Assembly: GCF_016342405.1 (NCBI RefSeq) | Contig: NZ_JAEINN010000017.1 | Coordinates: 1-64,000, forward strand | DNA: 64,000 nucleotides | DNA from: Maridesulfovibrio ferrireducens | Lineage (GTDB): Bacteria; Desulfobacterota; Desulfovibrionia; Desulfovibrionales; Desulfovibrionaceae | Direction of reading: 5' to 3' | Shown: positions 17,010-25,890 of the stretch, piece after piece | Numbering within the stretch: the first letter of the stretch is position 1 | How the letters are laid out: the number at the start of each line of letters is the position of its first letter | Position numbers and translations under genes: made by a program | Notes under the pieces: model-generated | Told to the model about the DNA's origin: nothing | What the model saw: only the letters and a program-made list of their open reading frames with translations | Databases searched by the model: none

Positions 17010-18806
17010 TTACCATGGGTCCATCATGAATAACTGTCCACTGTTGTCTTCATCATGTAGTAAAAGAACAATTTCATCGTCTTCAAAACTGAATTTATTA
17101 CCGTCTTCCATGGTTGGAAGTTCTGAATCTATCAAAGTGATAATTTGTTGAATTCCAAAATTAGCATATTCTCTGATTGTTTTTGTTAACAAAAGTTTTT
17201 TTCTATCATCAAGAGATTCAAATGCACCGTCATGAAAAACAAAGCGAGGAAATTTTTGGGTGGAGTAGGCTCTAAGAATCGACATATCAAATGCTATTGA
17301 TAATAGTTTTTTGTAGGTGTTTCCGTCTCCAGCTCCAGTTTCTTTTCCTGCTTGGTCAAGGATTGCTACATTAAATTCTATATGACCATACTTGTTAACT
17401 GGAGTGGTTAGTAGTGCTTTTCTCGAAATTACAGTTTCGATAATTTCATTGTAATATATTCTGATTTTTGAAAATAGACTATTTTTATCTTCATCTTGAT
17501 ATTTTACATCGGCTTCAATGTTTGTTCGCAAATTCTTAAGTTCATCGTGTATGTTGGAGATCTTTTTGTCGATTGCTGATATTTCTTCAGCAGTTTTCTT
17601 TTGTCTTTTAAGAATTTCCACGTCAGCAGCAAGTAATGTTATTTCTTTGTTTGTTTTTTTGAACTTGTTAAATACATCTGTATCTTTCAAAAACTGAAGA
17701 GCTTGGCTTCGTTCTTTGTTTAATTGGGATATTGTTTGGTTAATACTTGTAAGCTCTGTTTCAAGTTCTTCTTTTTCTTCTTGAAGATAAGTGAGTCGCT
17801 CTTCTGTTATAGCTTTATTGAATTCGATTAATTGCTTAAAGTTATTTTTAATTTGTCCTTTAAAAAAAATGCCAGCTTCTTCAAAAAGTGCGCTTGCGTC
17901 ATCTGGGGAAAAGGTTATTTGACCTTCCTTTAAGGAGTCCACTACTTTACGCCAATTAGCACTTTTAATATACCGTTCTGAATTTAGGGAAACCAACCGG
18001 GATTCAATACCATTTACTAACTTTGATGTTTGATCCTTGTCTTCCTCTGTGAAGTCAAAGGATTCAAGTGATTTTTGTTTGTCTTGAAGCTCATTTCCTT
18101 TAAGTAGTAAAAGCCCACTTATTTTAGACATATCTGCTGGTTTTCCACCAATCTCTTTAAGTAAATCTTTTTTGTTTTTTTCTTCATTTTCAAGTTTGGA
18201 TTCACTAACATAATGTTGTTCGATCTCTTTGCCATCGAATCCCATTATGCTTGCGATAAATGGTTTCCAGTCGGAATGTTTAGATTGAAACTTTCTTAAT
18301 TGGAAAATATCATTGTAATCTTCTTGAGTCCGCAAAAGATATCCTAGAATCATTCGATAATGCCAAGTCGAAAGAGATTGTAGATTGAGTATTCCATCAA
18401 GTAGTTGCTTAGATTTGTCAAAAGGCAGGTTTAGGTGGTCCCACTGGTCGTCATCTAATTCTGAAAAGTCCATAAATTTTTTAGTATGCCTTTTCATGCT
18501 TATTTTTGAGCTGTTTTTGACATCTCTGCGGATGGTTAAGTAGCTACCATCAAGTAATTCAATTTCCAGTAGGAAACCAAAATGTTCAAATCTATCGTAG
18601 TATTTGAAAAGAAAGAAATGCTTGTTCTTCTTTTTTAGTAAACAGTAGTCAATAAGTTTTCCTGCAAGACTCTTCCCTAGGTTATGTACATCCTTATTTT
18701 GATTTTTAGCTAACCTAATTTCTCCAAGGATTACATTAAGTCCTTGGTTAAAAAAGATTTCTTTAAAGATGAGAGGTTCATTGGAGTATAGTTTAGATAG
18801 CTTCAT
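17010..18806 (-). CDS. ABC-3C system ATPase, DUF2326 family
   Basis: A 598-residue SMC/Rad50-like ATPase of the DUF2326 type. The N-terminus has GLNVILGEIRLAKNQNKDVHNLGKS (split across about residues 23-47): a P-loop with the family's long insertion before GKS. The middle (about 210-440) is coiled coil. The C-terminal lobe has the signature-like GAGDGNTYKKLLSIAFDMSIL and Walker B FPRFVFHDGAFESLDDRKK, then IQQIITLIDSEL. It is the last gene of a three-gene minus-strand operon and overlaps the 83-residue gene by 14 bases. This is the ABC component of an ABC-three-component system, a predicted conflict module in which the ATPase gates the effector subunit. Confidence 0.85.
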   Translation of the reverse strand: MKLSKLYSNEPLIFKEIFFNQGLNVILGEIRLAKNQNKDVHNLGKSLAGKLIDYCLLKKKNKHFFLFKYYDRFEHFGFLLEIELLDGSYLTIRRDVKNSSKISMKRHTKKFMDFSELDDDQWDHLNLPFDKSKQLLDGILNLQSLSTWHYRMILGYLLRTQEDYNDIFQLRKFQSKHSDWKPFIASIMGFDGKEIEQHYVSESKLENEEKNKKDLLKEIGGKPADMSKISGLLLLKGNELQDKQKSLESFDFTEEDKDQTSKLVNGIESRLVSLNSERYIKSANWRKVVDSLKEGQITFSPDDASALFEEAGIFFKGQIKNNFKQLIEFNKAITEERLTYLQEEKEELETELTSINQTISQLNKERSQALQFLKDTDVFNKFKKTNKEITLLAADVEILKRQKKTAEEISAIDKKISNIHDELKNLRTNIEADVKYQDEDKNSLFSKIRIYYNEIIETVISRKALLTTPVNKYGHIEFNVAILDQAGKETGAGDGNTYKKLLSIAFDMSILRAYSTQKFPRFVFHDGAFESLDDRKKLLLTKTIREYANFGIQQIITLIDSELPTMEDGNKFSFEDDEIVLLLHDEDNSGQLFMMDPW

Positions 18807-19044
18807 GATTCACCACATATTCGATAATGTCGTTTTTAGGGTAGTATTTTATTATACCAAGGATGTAGAGTAAATTTAATGCGGGAATAAATAAAAAATC
18901 TCCGCCAATGACTTTTTGTTTTATGTGTGTTCTTAAATCTTCATATTTTTCTGTACGAGTTTTGGATATTTTTTTGAGTATTAAGTACGATGTATTGATT
19001 ACCGTTTTGTCTGGATGGCTATTTTTGCTAGGATTTAATTTCAT
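18793..19044 (-). CDS. ABC-3C middle component
   Basis: A small protein of 83 residues between the effector and the ATPase genes, overlapping both (17 and 14 bases). It is rich in Lys and Ile, with the pattern of a winged-helix-like domain (HIKQKVIGGDFLFIPALNLLYILGIIKYYPKNDIIEYV). Size, position and the turn 'ALNLLYILGII' match the short middle components of ABC-three-component systems. The assigned role, bridging effector and ATPase, comes from knowledge of the family and is not read from motifs. Confidence 0.78.
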   Translation of the reverse strand: MKLNPSKNSHPDKTVINTSYLILKKISKTRTEKYEDLRTHIKQKVIGGDFLFIPALNLLYILGIIKYYPKNDIIEYVVNHEAI

Positions 19045-19981
19045 CGCTCATTCCTATGTCGCAGTTCCAGTACATATAGAATAAAATGACTCTAGTAAGT
19101 CTTTTGTACTTTCTCAGCACAATATCTCTCGAAAATAAAAGATCGATTAAGTATTCAATAATATCGTCGAAGTTTTGGTATTTTTTTCTTTTTGAAATAA
19201 TTTTAAATTGAAATTCTTCAGAAACGCTTTCGTACAGAGTTTTTAGTTCTATATTTTCTGGCTGAGATAAAAAACCGTATATGTTTTTGACTTCTTTTAA
19301 ATATCGTTGCCTCATCATTAAGGCATATTCACTCGACATGTTGTTGATTGTATTTTTTTGTTCATAGCTCGTTCTGGGAACAGGCTCTGGTAAAGTGTAT
19401 TCCCTTTGAGATAGTTGTTGTCCTAATTCTTCAATTATTACTGAAAGGTCATCTGGACTAACTATTAATGGAGAGTCGACAGGATCAATCTCTGCTATTT
19501 TTGGAACGTGGGGAAACCTTTTTAAATACATCTCCAGTTGTTCACTGCCGCATAATGAAATTGAATCTTTCTTTAACTTACATTCGAGTGCTAGATAATT
19601 AATTATTTTACTATCAGTGTTTCCTGTTAATTTTCTGTTTGCAAAAAGTACATAGTGGTTAAGCTCACCACTTTTGACGAGTTTTTTAATTCTTATGGCT
19701 TCTTTTACAATAGTGCTTTCTGAATTATCAGGAGAGAAAAAATCTGATTCTGTAAAAGATTTGTTTATGCCATATGTATGTTTGGCTTGAATGATAGTAG
19801 TTCCAGTCCATGGAGATGAGTTGCTTGGGTATATGTTCGCTGTACCATCGAACCTTGCATCTCTTCCTCCGTCAGGTCCTGTGGCGAATCCTCTTGTGGA
19901 TATACCAAATAGCTCTTGACAGATTAGGACTATGAGTCTTTCAAATTGTTCCCAGCTAAGATCTTCGTAAGCATATTTCAC
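19028..19981 (-). CDS. ABC-3C effector: Mrr-like restriction endonuclease plus C-terminal domain
   Basis: A 317-residue protein. Residues 1-170 form an Mrr-like PD-(D/E)xK nuclease: WEQFERLIVLICQELFG (first helix), TGPDGGRDARFDG with the catalytic Asp, and TTIIQAKHTYG with the Q-A-K triad variant used by Mrr nucleases. The C-terminal third (about 200-317) is helical and should be the part that binds the middle component. It is the first gene of the operon, followed by the two overlapping partner genes. It is predicted to attack DNA when the ATPase senses infection. Confidence 0.82.
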   Translation of the reverse strand: MKYAYEDLSWEQFERLIVLICQELFGISTRGFATGPDGGRDARFDGTANIYPSNSSPWTGTTIIQAKHTYGINKSFTESDFFSPDNSESTIVKEAIRIKKLVKSGELNHYVLFANRKLTGNTDSKIINYLALECKLKKDSISLCGSEQLEMYLKRFPHVPKIAEIDPVDSPLIVSPDDLSVIIEELGQQLSQREYTLPEPVPRTSYEQKNTINNMSSEYALMMRQRYLKEVKNIYGFLSQPENIELKTLYESVSEEFQFKIISKRKKYQNFDDIIEYLIDLLFSRDIVLRKYKRLTRVILFYMYWNCDIGMSDEIKS

Positions 19982-20104
19982 TTGAGTAAACTCATATGTC
20001 TATTAAGTTTGTTTGCGATTCTGGTTTTTCTATATTTAAAAATTTGGTGGTTGTCAGCAAAGTTGTGATTTTTATTTTATGAATTAAAAATGCACACCAC
20101 CATT

Positions 20105-20288
20105 TGATCCCCAGAATCATCAAAAAAATCAACAAATAAAAACTCCCACCCCCGTGACCACCACCCACACCACAGGATAACCTCCAAATTTAACAACATA
20201 CTAAATTTGAAGGAGATTCTGATGGTTATTAATAGCGATCCACTGTTTAATCTTATCTACGCATATACACGGAAACAAGCTGTCGAAG
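20105..20288 (+). repeat. Direct repeat, copy A (promoter and start of DUF6573-like gene)
   Basis: About 180 bases that recur at 21018-21189 with many substitutions. Both copies begin TGATCCCCAGAATCATCAAAAAA, continue through a C-rich stretch with CCCGTGACCA and an AAATTTGA/AAATCTGA ribosome-binding region, and run into the coding sequence LIYAYTRKQAVE. The duplicated unit therefore includes the upstream region and first 20 or so codons of one gene. Confidence 0.8.
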
Positions 20289-20563
20289 ATGGCAATTTAA
20301 TTGATGTTACAGCGCAAGCGAAGGAATCAGGATTCAAGGTTCCAGTCTGCGTATCATTAAATCTACACGCAAAATACATCACACCACCCAGCGGACTTGA
20401 AGGTGAAGGGCAGAGCACTACAGTTATGGGATTATTCAGGATCATCTGCTGAATCCAAAAGGTTGGCCCAGCTTTTCAATTTTCGCCGATAGTGATACTG
20501 TGATGCCAGTCTGATTAAAGTATTTCACGATATTGGCTTTGTTGGTGAGGATAAAAAAATATG
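20222..20563 (+). pseudogene. DUF6573-like gene, frameshifted
   Basis: Starts at ATG 20222 after a GAAGGAG site. The first 60 residues (PLFNLIYAYTRKQAVEDGNLIDVTAQAKESGFKVPV) match the DUF6573-type proteins of delta-proteobacteria as I know them. The frame then stops at 20452 just after GQSTTVMG, where the family normally continues. Fragments resembling continuation occur in other frames (WPSFSIFADSDTV and LIKVFHDIGFVGEDKK), ending at 20563. At least two frameshifts are needed, so I call it broken. A short functional protein of 76 residues ending at 20452 cannot be excluded. Confidence 0.55.
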
Positions 20564-20980
20564 ATGAAAATGGTAATAAAATGGCAACGGTTAGTGAATG
20601 ACGCTGGCGAAACATGCGAACGTTGTTCGTGCACTGGAGAAGCGACCGAAGCCGCTTTTGACAAGCTCAGGCTAGGCTTGCGTGAAATTGGAATAAAAGT
20701 GCAGCTCGAAACAATAAGCATTGATCAGAATAATTTTTTTGCTAACCCAATTGATTCTAACAGAATATTAATTGATGACATTTCTCTGGAAGAATGGCTT
20801 GATGGAATCATAGGCTCCAGCAAATGTTGTGGGCCATGCGGAGATTCTGAATGCCGAACTCTTATAGTCGCCGGACAATCGTATGAGGCGATTCCTGAAC
20901 AACTCATCATCCGGGCAGGTCTTCTAGCTGCAGCTGCGAAGTTTAAGGGAATTAAGCTTATTGACGACCTGCGTCATTGA
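20564..20980 (+). CDS. DUF2703 family protein
   Basis: A protein of about 138 residues with the DUF2703 layout: IKWQRLVNDAGETCERCSCTGEA (conserved Trp and Cys pair), a middle ILIDDISLEEWL block, KCCGPCGDSECRTL and YEAIPEQLIIRAGLLAA. It has seven or more cysteines and probably binds a metal. The family is of unknown function and often sits with metal or metalloid resistance genes. I chose ATG 20564; the ATG three bases earlier is equally possible. The gene is intact while both flanking DUF6573-like copies are broken, so it may be the selected part of this patch. Confidence 0.75.
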   Translation: MKMVIKWQRLVNDAGETCERCSCTGEATEAAFDKLRLGLREIGIKVQLETISIDQNNFFANPIDSNRILIDDISLEEWLDGIIGSSKCCGPCGDSECRTLIVAGQSYEAIPEQLIIRAGLLAAAAKFKGIKLIDDLRH

Positions 20981-21017
20981 TTTTAGCTGTGTAATCAGCA
21001 TTAGTACACTCACAGTC

Positions 21018-21189
21018 TGATCCCCAGAATCATCAAAAAAGTCACACCGCCCCCGTGACCAACTCCCCCTCCATAGAACAACCCCCACTCCTAACAAAAT
21101 TCTAAATCTGAAAAAGATTCGGATGGCTAATAATAGCAATCCAATATTTAATCTTATCTACGCATATACACGGAAACAGGCTGTCGAAG
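21018..21189 (+). repeat. Direct repeat, copy B
   Basis: Second copy of the unit at 20105-20288, in the same orientation. It diverges in the C-rich middle but is nearly identical in the segment coding for FNLIYAYTRKQAVE. The two copies flank the DUF2703 gene, which is the structure expected after a tandem duplication or a recombination between paralogues. Confidence 0.8.
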
Positions 21190-21224
21190 GTAAAGTTGAG
21201 AGCTATGAACGTCTTGCTTTGTAA
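21123..21224 (+). pseudogene. Truncated second copy of the DUF6573-like gene
   Basis: The ATG at 21123 opens a frame for 33 residues, of which the first 21 (MANNSNPIFNLIYAYTRKQAV split at the GKVES junction) match the first copy. It then runs into unrelated sequence and stops at 21224. This is a 5' remnant and not a functional gene. Confidence 0.7.
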
Positions 21225-21259
21225 CCGTAAGATTCTTAATTTTATAATCAACCAAGAAA

Positions 21260-21292
21260 GGCCAGCCCCTCTGTGGAAGGGCTGGCCTATTC
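21260..21292 (+). terminator. Strong hairpin terminator
   Basis: GGCCAGCCC (21260-21268) pairs with GGGCTGGCC (21279-21287), followed by TATTCTCTTTT. It lies between the DUF6573 remnant and the convergent exported-protein gene and marks the right border of the decayed patch. Confidence 0.8.
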
Positions 21293-21319
21293 TCTTTTAA
21301 ATCTGCTTGAGATTATTTT

Positions 21320-21826
21320 TTAATTATTTTTTGAAAAGTCGTCAGTTTTTCTTAGGGGCGTATAATACCAGCCGACCTTTCCTGCTCTTGTTTTGCGATT
21401 GAATTTAAACTTTATGATTAGACCTTCCATGCTGTGATTGCACTTGGTTATTTTCCAGTCTCCTTCTTCAGTTCTTTTTACTGGATCGACAATATATCCT
21501 TTTAGCAGGTTGAAGCAATATTCTTCAAATTCTTCAATAGGTAGGGTTTCCGGCAAAGTGAAAGTCAGGATGTTGCAGTACATTTTTTGATCTATAAAGC
21601 CAAAATATTGCACAACTGGGGAGACTAATTTTTCGATATTTAGCTCACAGCCACCAGTGTATTTGTAATAAGATATTCCGTTTTTTTCTTTATGTTTTAG
21701 AAATGTACCTTCTTGATTGAGCAGATCAACTTTTTGACCGTAAGGCGGGAATTGGCAATTAAATTCAGAAGCCATCGCGGGGAGAGCTAAAAGCAAGATA
21801 AAACAAATGATGAGTATTTTTTTCAT
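21320..21826 (-). CDS. Exported protein of unknown function
   Basis: A 168-residue protein with a clean signal peptide (MKKILIICFILLLALPAMA, cleavage before SEF), so it acts in the periplasm. The mature part has three or four cysteines and mixed beta-type sequence with no recognised domain. It begins 19 bases after the HATPase-GNAT gene on the same strand and is probably co-transcribed with it. No function is assigned. Confidence 0.75.
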   Translation of the reverse strand: MKKILIICFILLLALPAMASEFNCQFPPYGQKVDLLNQEGTFLKHKEKNGISYYKYTGGCELNIEKLVSPVVQYFGFIDQKMYCNILTFTLPETLPIEEFEEYCFNLLKGYIVDPVKRTEEGDWKITKCNHSMEGLIIKFKFNRKTRAGKVGWYYTPLRKTDDFSKNN

Positions 21827-21844
21827 GTGATTATTATTCCTTTT

Positions 21845-23356
21845 TTATTGTAGAGATTTAATACGTTCAAGTTCTGCTTTAATGTAATTGAAAACTTTTT
21901 TGGTTTTGTCCCCGTAGGTTCGAATAGCATCCATATCGAGTCTTACATTCAGCCATTGCAAAGTTATGCGGTCACTGCCGTTGTGGATGTGCGGCATGGT
22001 TCCGGCAAAAGAAAATCCTTTTTTTTCCAGTTCTTCAACCAAATATGGGGATGAAGGGGTGTCAGTCGGAAGCATGGCATACACTGCGTCTTTGCGATTA
22101 TCCTTGCATTGTTGAAATGCTTTTGTGATCTCGCTGATACTTGTTTCACCTATCGTGTTGATAACAATGAAAGAAACGTTAAGTTCGTCAGGAAGGTCAA
22201 CTATATCGGTTGAACTCTCGCCTGAGAGGGGGGAGTTGTTAGGTTTGCCGAATTCTCTCGGTATTTTCATCCATTGATATATTTCACGCACCATTTCCTG
22301 ATGATGCCGAGGGATGTATATAGTTTTGAGGGTGTGGTCAAAAGCCTGGTAATGGGTGACGGTTGAAACTTTATTTTGTTTAGTGGTTGCCAGCTCTTTT
22401 GCTTGTATTCCTGAAGCGGCAATACCTAAAAGCAGTCCGCACGGAGCCGATCCAAAGTGTTCCTGCATGGCCTTCTGGGAAAAGGTATGAGTGGTTACAG
22501 AGCAGTCAAAAACTCCTAAGTCTCCATTGTATCTGGTTGCAGCTAGAGCTACTTTTCCCAATTTTTTGGTTACTTGCGGGCATCTGTATGTGGGGTCAAC
22601 AAAGGATAAGCCGACTTCAGGAACTTTTACAGCAGGGTCGTGATATTTGAGTCCTATGTGACCGATGATGATATTTCGATCGGTATCAATTGTTATTATC
22701 GATTTGAATTCGCCGGATTCAACTTTTTCTGTAAGTGCCTCAGCGTCGTAGAGAAATTTTTCCTGAGTATAACCGTAGCATTTCCAGGCCAGCCTGCACA
22801 CAGCAGGCAATTCTTCCGGCCTGCTTAAACGGGTGATTGAATTTTTTACGGTTTCCCGATTTTTGCTTCTTTTTACTGGCCCGCTTTTGCGTAGTTCGTC
22901 CGGCAGAGCTCCATTAGTAAGCTTTTTGCTTAACCGGGTTTCCTTGCCTTCGCGTCCATGCACAAACATCTCAACCGAATCGACTCCTTTGTTCATGAGA
23001 CGCATTCCAAGGCCGGGGTTGCTCATGCTTTCCAGATTGTCTGTCGTATATTTTTTTGCTTGGCTGAGATCAAACGGGATGCCTTTATCTCGAATTGATA
23101 TTATTAACTGATCTCTTTCAACAAAAAACTCCAGATGAATACGTTCTTCTTCTCCCGGTGTTCCTGAAAAGTGGTCCACAGCATTTGAGGTGGCCTCTTC
23201 TACAGCCAATTGCAGATTATAGTTGGTTGTTTCGTCAAAGGAAAGGATTTGGCCCAGCTGCTCGACGCATTTAACTGCCGAACGAATCATTATACGGTGA
23301 ACAGGGATGCTTAGTTGGGCTAGAAATAGTTTTGGTGTCGAAGTTATACTTGTCAT
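21845..23356 (-). CDS. HATPase (anti-sigma-type kinase)-GNAT acetyltransferase fusion
   Basis: The N-terminal domain (about 1-150) is an RsbW/SpoIIAB-like ATPase: LQLAVEEATSNAVDH (N box), IISIRDKGIPFD (G1 box) and NPGLGMRLMNKGVDSV (G2 box). After a linker, residues about 170-330 look like a GNAT domain (ITRLSRPEELPAVCRLAWKCYGYT, then ...DPTYRCPQVTKKLGKVALAA as the CoA-binding turn). A third region of about 150 residues is unassigned. I chose ATG 23356 (MTSITSTPKLF); an upstream in-frame start at 23458 would add 34 basic residues. It may act as a switch kinase in a partner-switching pathway; no STAS or PP2C partner is adjacent. Confidence 0.8.
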   Translation of the reverse strand: MTSITSTPKLFLAQLSIPVHRIMIRSAVKCVEQLGQILSFDETTNYNLQLAVEEATSNAVDHFSGTPGEEERIHLEFFVERDQLIISIRDKGIPFDLSQAKKYTTDNLESMSNPGLGMRLMNKGVDSVEMFVHGREGKETRLSKKLTNGALPDELRKSGPVKRSKNRETVKNSITRLSRPEELPAVCRLAWKCYGYTQEKFLYDAEALTEKVESGEFKSIITIDTDRNIIIGHIGLKYHDPAVKVPEVGLSFVDPTYRCPQVTKKLGKVALAATRYNGDLGVFDCSVTTHTFSQKAMQEHFGSAPCGLLLGIAASGIQAKELATTKQNKVSTVTHYQAFDHTLKTIYIPRHHQEMVREIYQWMKIPREFGKPNNSPLSGESSTDIVDLPDELNVSFIVINTIGETSISEITKAFQQCKDNRKDAVYAMLPTDTPSSPYLVEELEKKGFSFAGTMPHIHNGSDRITLQWLNVRLDMDAIRTYGDKTKKVFNYIKAELERIKSLQ

Positions 23357-23698
23357 ATTCTTATATCGCTTGGGCTTGCTTCTAGAGTGTGAGTACTCCA
23401 ATCTGTTTTTCTTATGGTAAGTAAAAGCAACATTAAGCATATAATATTCAATTATCAAGTATAGTTATAATAAATATATTATTACAATTTTATATGGTTT
23501 GGATGTTTGGAGTGTGGCTATAATTTGGGTAGTAGTGACTATTTCGCCGTAACTTTATCATCTATTTTTACAACGAAGGGTGTGTCTTTTTCAGAGGATT
23601 GACAGTGGTTCTCTAAAGCTACTATTAAACTTTTAATTGTAATATATATTTTATATTAAACTTAACTAATAAACGTCTAAATTTAAATAGGATTAATT

Positions 23699-24742
23699 AT
23701 GGATAGTTTAGGTTTTTTAGAAGTACATGCCGTTGACCATTGCAATCACAATTGCCGTTGGTGTCACAACTATTCTCCTTTTTCTCCTAAAAAAGAATAT
23801 GAAGCTAAAGATTATTTTGAAGGATTAGATGTTCTGCAAAAAAATAAAGTTATCCCGCAAGTTATTTCTATAATGGGAGGAGAGCCTTTTCTGCATTCCA
23901 ATCTCACAAAATTCGCATTTCACCTTTTCGAACGATACAGAAAGCGGTTAATGATCACTACGAATGGTTTTTGGCTCTCTATCGAAGCTGTTAAGGCATA
24001 TGATACTCTTTGGAAAATGATTTCGGTTCTTAAAGTCTCTCGGTATCCAACGATTGAAAAACGTCTTGGCGGTGCTGAAGAAGAAAAAAAAGTTGTAGAT
24101 TTTATTAAAAAAACTTATCCGCATTTGCATGTAATGTTTCCACAAAAAGCCATTTTTAATAAGCTTGAGTTTTTTGAAAAACCCGTTGAAGTGAAACGAT
24201 ATTGCGGTAATTCTTCTTGTATAGCACTTCTTCCGAATATGAAAATGGCTCGCTGCGGGGCGGGTGCATATGCCCATCTCGCACCTGAAGGGGTGCTGCC
24301 TGAAGGATTTAAAAAATGTACACAGATGTTTTATGACTTGCAAAATTTTAAGCCGTCCAGTTTTAAGCTTTGGTATAATCTTTATCCCTTAGAGGCTTGT
24401 AGTTATTGCAGTTTTTCAGAAAATGATATCCAAGTTAGCTGGAAAGTTGAGAAGGGGCGGACACCATTTAATGATGATTACGACTTTGAATATTTTTGTA
24501 ATTTAGGCAAGGCTATGATCATTCAAAATAATATTCCGGCAGCCAAACAGCAAATCCGGTATTTATTTGAGAGGTTTGGGGAAAAAGCAGAGATCTCCGT
24601 GTTGGCAGGTATTGCCTCCATTAATTCCGGTAATCTTCAGGAGGGGTTAAGTTCTTTTGCAGAGGCCCTTGAATTAGATTCTGATAATGCTGAAGCTAGA
24701 AAATTTTTACATCAAGTGCGTGAGCAAGTAGTTCAAAAATGA
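23699..24742 (+). CDS. Radical SAM protein with C-terminal TPR
   Basis: A 347-residue protein. The [4Fe-4S] motif CNHNCRWC (CxxxCxxC, about 14-21) is followed by ISIMGGEPF (GGE AdoMet motif) and ITTNGFW, so the radical SAM core is complete. A second Cys group (RYCGNSSC, RCGAGAY, CSYCSF) in the middle could hold an auxiliary cluster as in SPASM-type enzymes. Residues 270-340 form two tetratricopeptide-like helices (ISVLAGIASINSGNLQEGLSSFAEALELDSDNAEA). The substrate is unknown. The gene stands alone, divergent from the HATPase-GNAT gene across about 340 bases and convergent with a glycosyltransferase. Confidence 0.85.
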   Translation: MDSLGFLEVHAVDHCNHNCRWCHNYSPFSPKKEYEAKDYFEGLDVLQKNKVIPQVISIMGGEPFLHSNLTKFAFHLFERYRKRLMITTNGFWLSIEAVKAYDTLWKMISVLKVSRYPTIEKRLGGAEEEKKVVDFIKKTYPHLHVMFPQKAIFNKLEFFEKPVEVKRYCGNSSCIALLPNMKMARCGAGAYAHLAPEGVLPEGFKKCTQMFYDLQNFKPSSFKLWYNLYPLEACSYCSFSENDIQVSWKVEKGRTPFNDDYDFEYFCNLGKAMIIQNNIPAAKQQIRYLFERFGEKAEISVLAGIASINSGNLQEGLSSFAEALELDSDNAEARKFLHQVREQVVQK

Positions 24743-24765
24743 TCATGTCTCTTAAATATTAATTG

Positions 24766-24832
24766 GATTCCTACCGGGTTAGCCATAGTAAATAAAAGGT
24801 TTATACTCAAATGAGTGTAAACCTTTTTTATT
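24766..24832 (+). terminator. Repeated terminator, copy 1 (with tRNA-3'-end-like flank)
   Basis: The stem AAAGGTTTATACTC / GAGTGTAAACCTTT (24795-24826) with an AAAT loop is followed by T runs on both strands, so it can end transcription of the radical SAM gene and of the convergent glycosyltransferase. The flank before it (ATTCCTACCGGGTTAGCCATAGTAAATAAA) is shared with copy 2 and resembles a T-arm/acceptor end with CCA. The T-G wobble in the stem is the same in all three copies. Confidence 0.85.
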
Positions 24833-24861
24833 GTTTTTAACTGTATGTTCAATCGGTTCTT

Positions 24862-25890
24862 TTAATAGTTTCCATCTAGTTTATCAATGACAGAATCAGG
24901 GTTTGATGCTTTGACCAGTTTGATGAGAATGCTCTTGTTTATGCGATCTATTTCAATTCCGCTTTTAGAGGCAAGGCGCAGTGTTTTGCGGATATCTGAT
25001 TGCACATGGGTGATTTTGGAGGAGTATTCCCGGTCAAGGGAGAATGAAATATTATCGTTGTTGGTTGTGGCAATATATTTACGGGGAACACGCAGGCTTC
25101 GGAGTTTGTAGTGATACATCATGGTATTGATCTGAAATTGCCCAGCATATCGCTTATGCGAATGCTGTCTTTCTAATTTTGATTTGACATATGCTTTGTT
25201 GTCCTCTGCACTGAAATCATCATGAGTGCCCCATTCAAAATCGTTTACGTAAAGTCTTTTTCTGTTCTGGAGGTCGGTACGCAGGCTGTAGTCACCGTCT
25301 TCTGCGCCGTAAGAACCGTAATCTTCGTTCCACATTCCGATATTTTTGAAAGACAGGCCGTCCATAAAGAACAATCCACCAGGATGCGATCCTTTTCTGT
25401 CAGATCTGTCTAGAAGGTCATTGCCGTACATGGTGGGTACTTTTGCGTAATGCTCTTTGGTTGAAAAAATTGGATATGAAAGTATGCTGATATCTTTATG
25501 TTTTCTAGCTTTCTCACGCATGGTTTGCAGCCAGCCGTCTTTTGAAAAAAAGATATCGTTATCAAGTCTTAGGTAAAACGGAGCGGTGAATTGTGACCAG
25601 ATATGGTTCACAGCAACAGCAGGTCCCATATTGCGTGTGAACCTATAAGCGTAATGCACAAGTCCTTTTTCTCGCAACCGGCACAAAAGTTCCCATGTGT
25701 CGTCAGTGCTGGCATTGTCCACTACGCAAAGTGTAAAATCACATCCGGCATGTTTCCATATGGATTCGATTGTTCTGAGAGTGTGTTTACTTCTGTTGAA
25801 TGCGGTTATGGCAATACATACATCACCGTTTGGAACAGAACGTGACATGGCGTTGGCTGCGAGAATCTGTTTATTATTAATTAGGTTCAT
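24862..25890 (-). CDS. Family 2 glycosyltransferase
   Basis: A 342-residue GT-A fold enzyme. The start of the domain is CIAITAFNRSKHTLRTIESIW (about 26-46), VVDNASTDDTWELL gives the nucleotide-sugar loop, and LRLDNDIFF (about 118-126) holds the DxD-type metal site. GAEDGDYSLR is the acceptor-side ED motif. No membrane segment is seen, so it is probably a cytoplasmic enzyme adding a sugar to a surface glycan or protein. It is a single gene read from its own promoter. The residues before MSRSVPNGD may be an over-long N-terminus. Confidence 0.87.
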   Translation of the reverse strand: MNLINNKQILAANAMSRSVPNGDVCIAITAFNRSKHTLRTIESIWKHAGCDFTLCVVDNASTDDTWELLCRLREKGLVHYAYRFTRNMGPAVAVNHIWSQFTAPFYLRLDNDIFFSKDGWLQTMREKARKHKDISILSYPIFSTKEHYAKVPTMYGNDLLDRSDRKGSHPGGLFFMDGLSFKNIGMWNEDYGSYGAEDGDYSLRTDLQNRKRLYVNDFEWGTHDDFSAEDNKAYVKSKLERQHSHKRYAGQFQINTMMYHYKLRSLRVPRKYIATTNNDNISFSLDREYSSKITHVQSDIRKTLRLASKSGIEIDRINKSILIKLVKASNPDSVIDKLDGNY

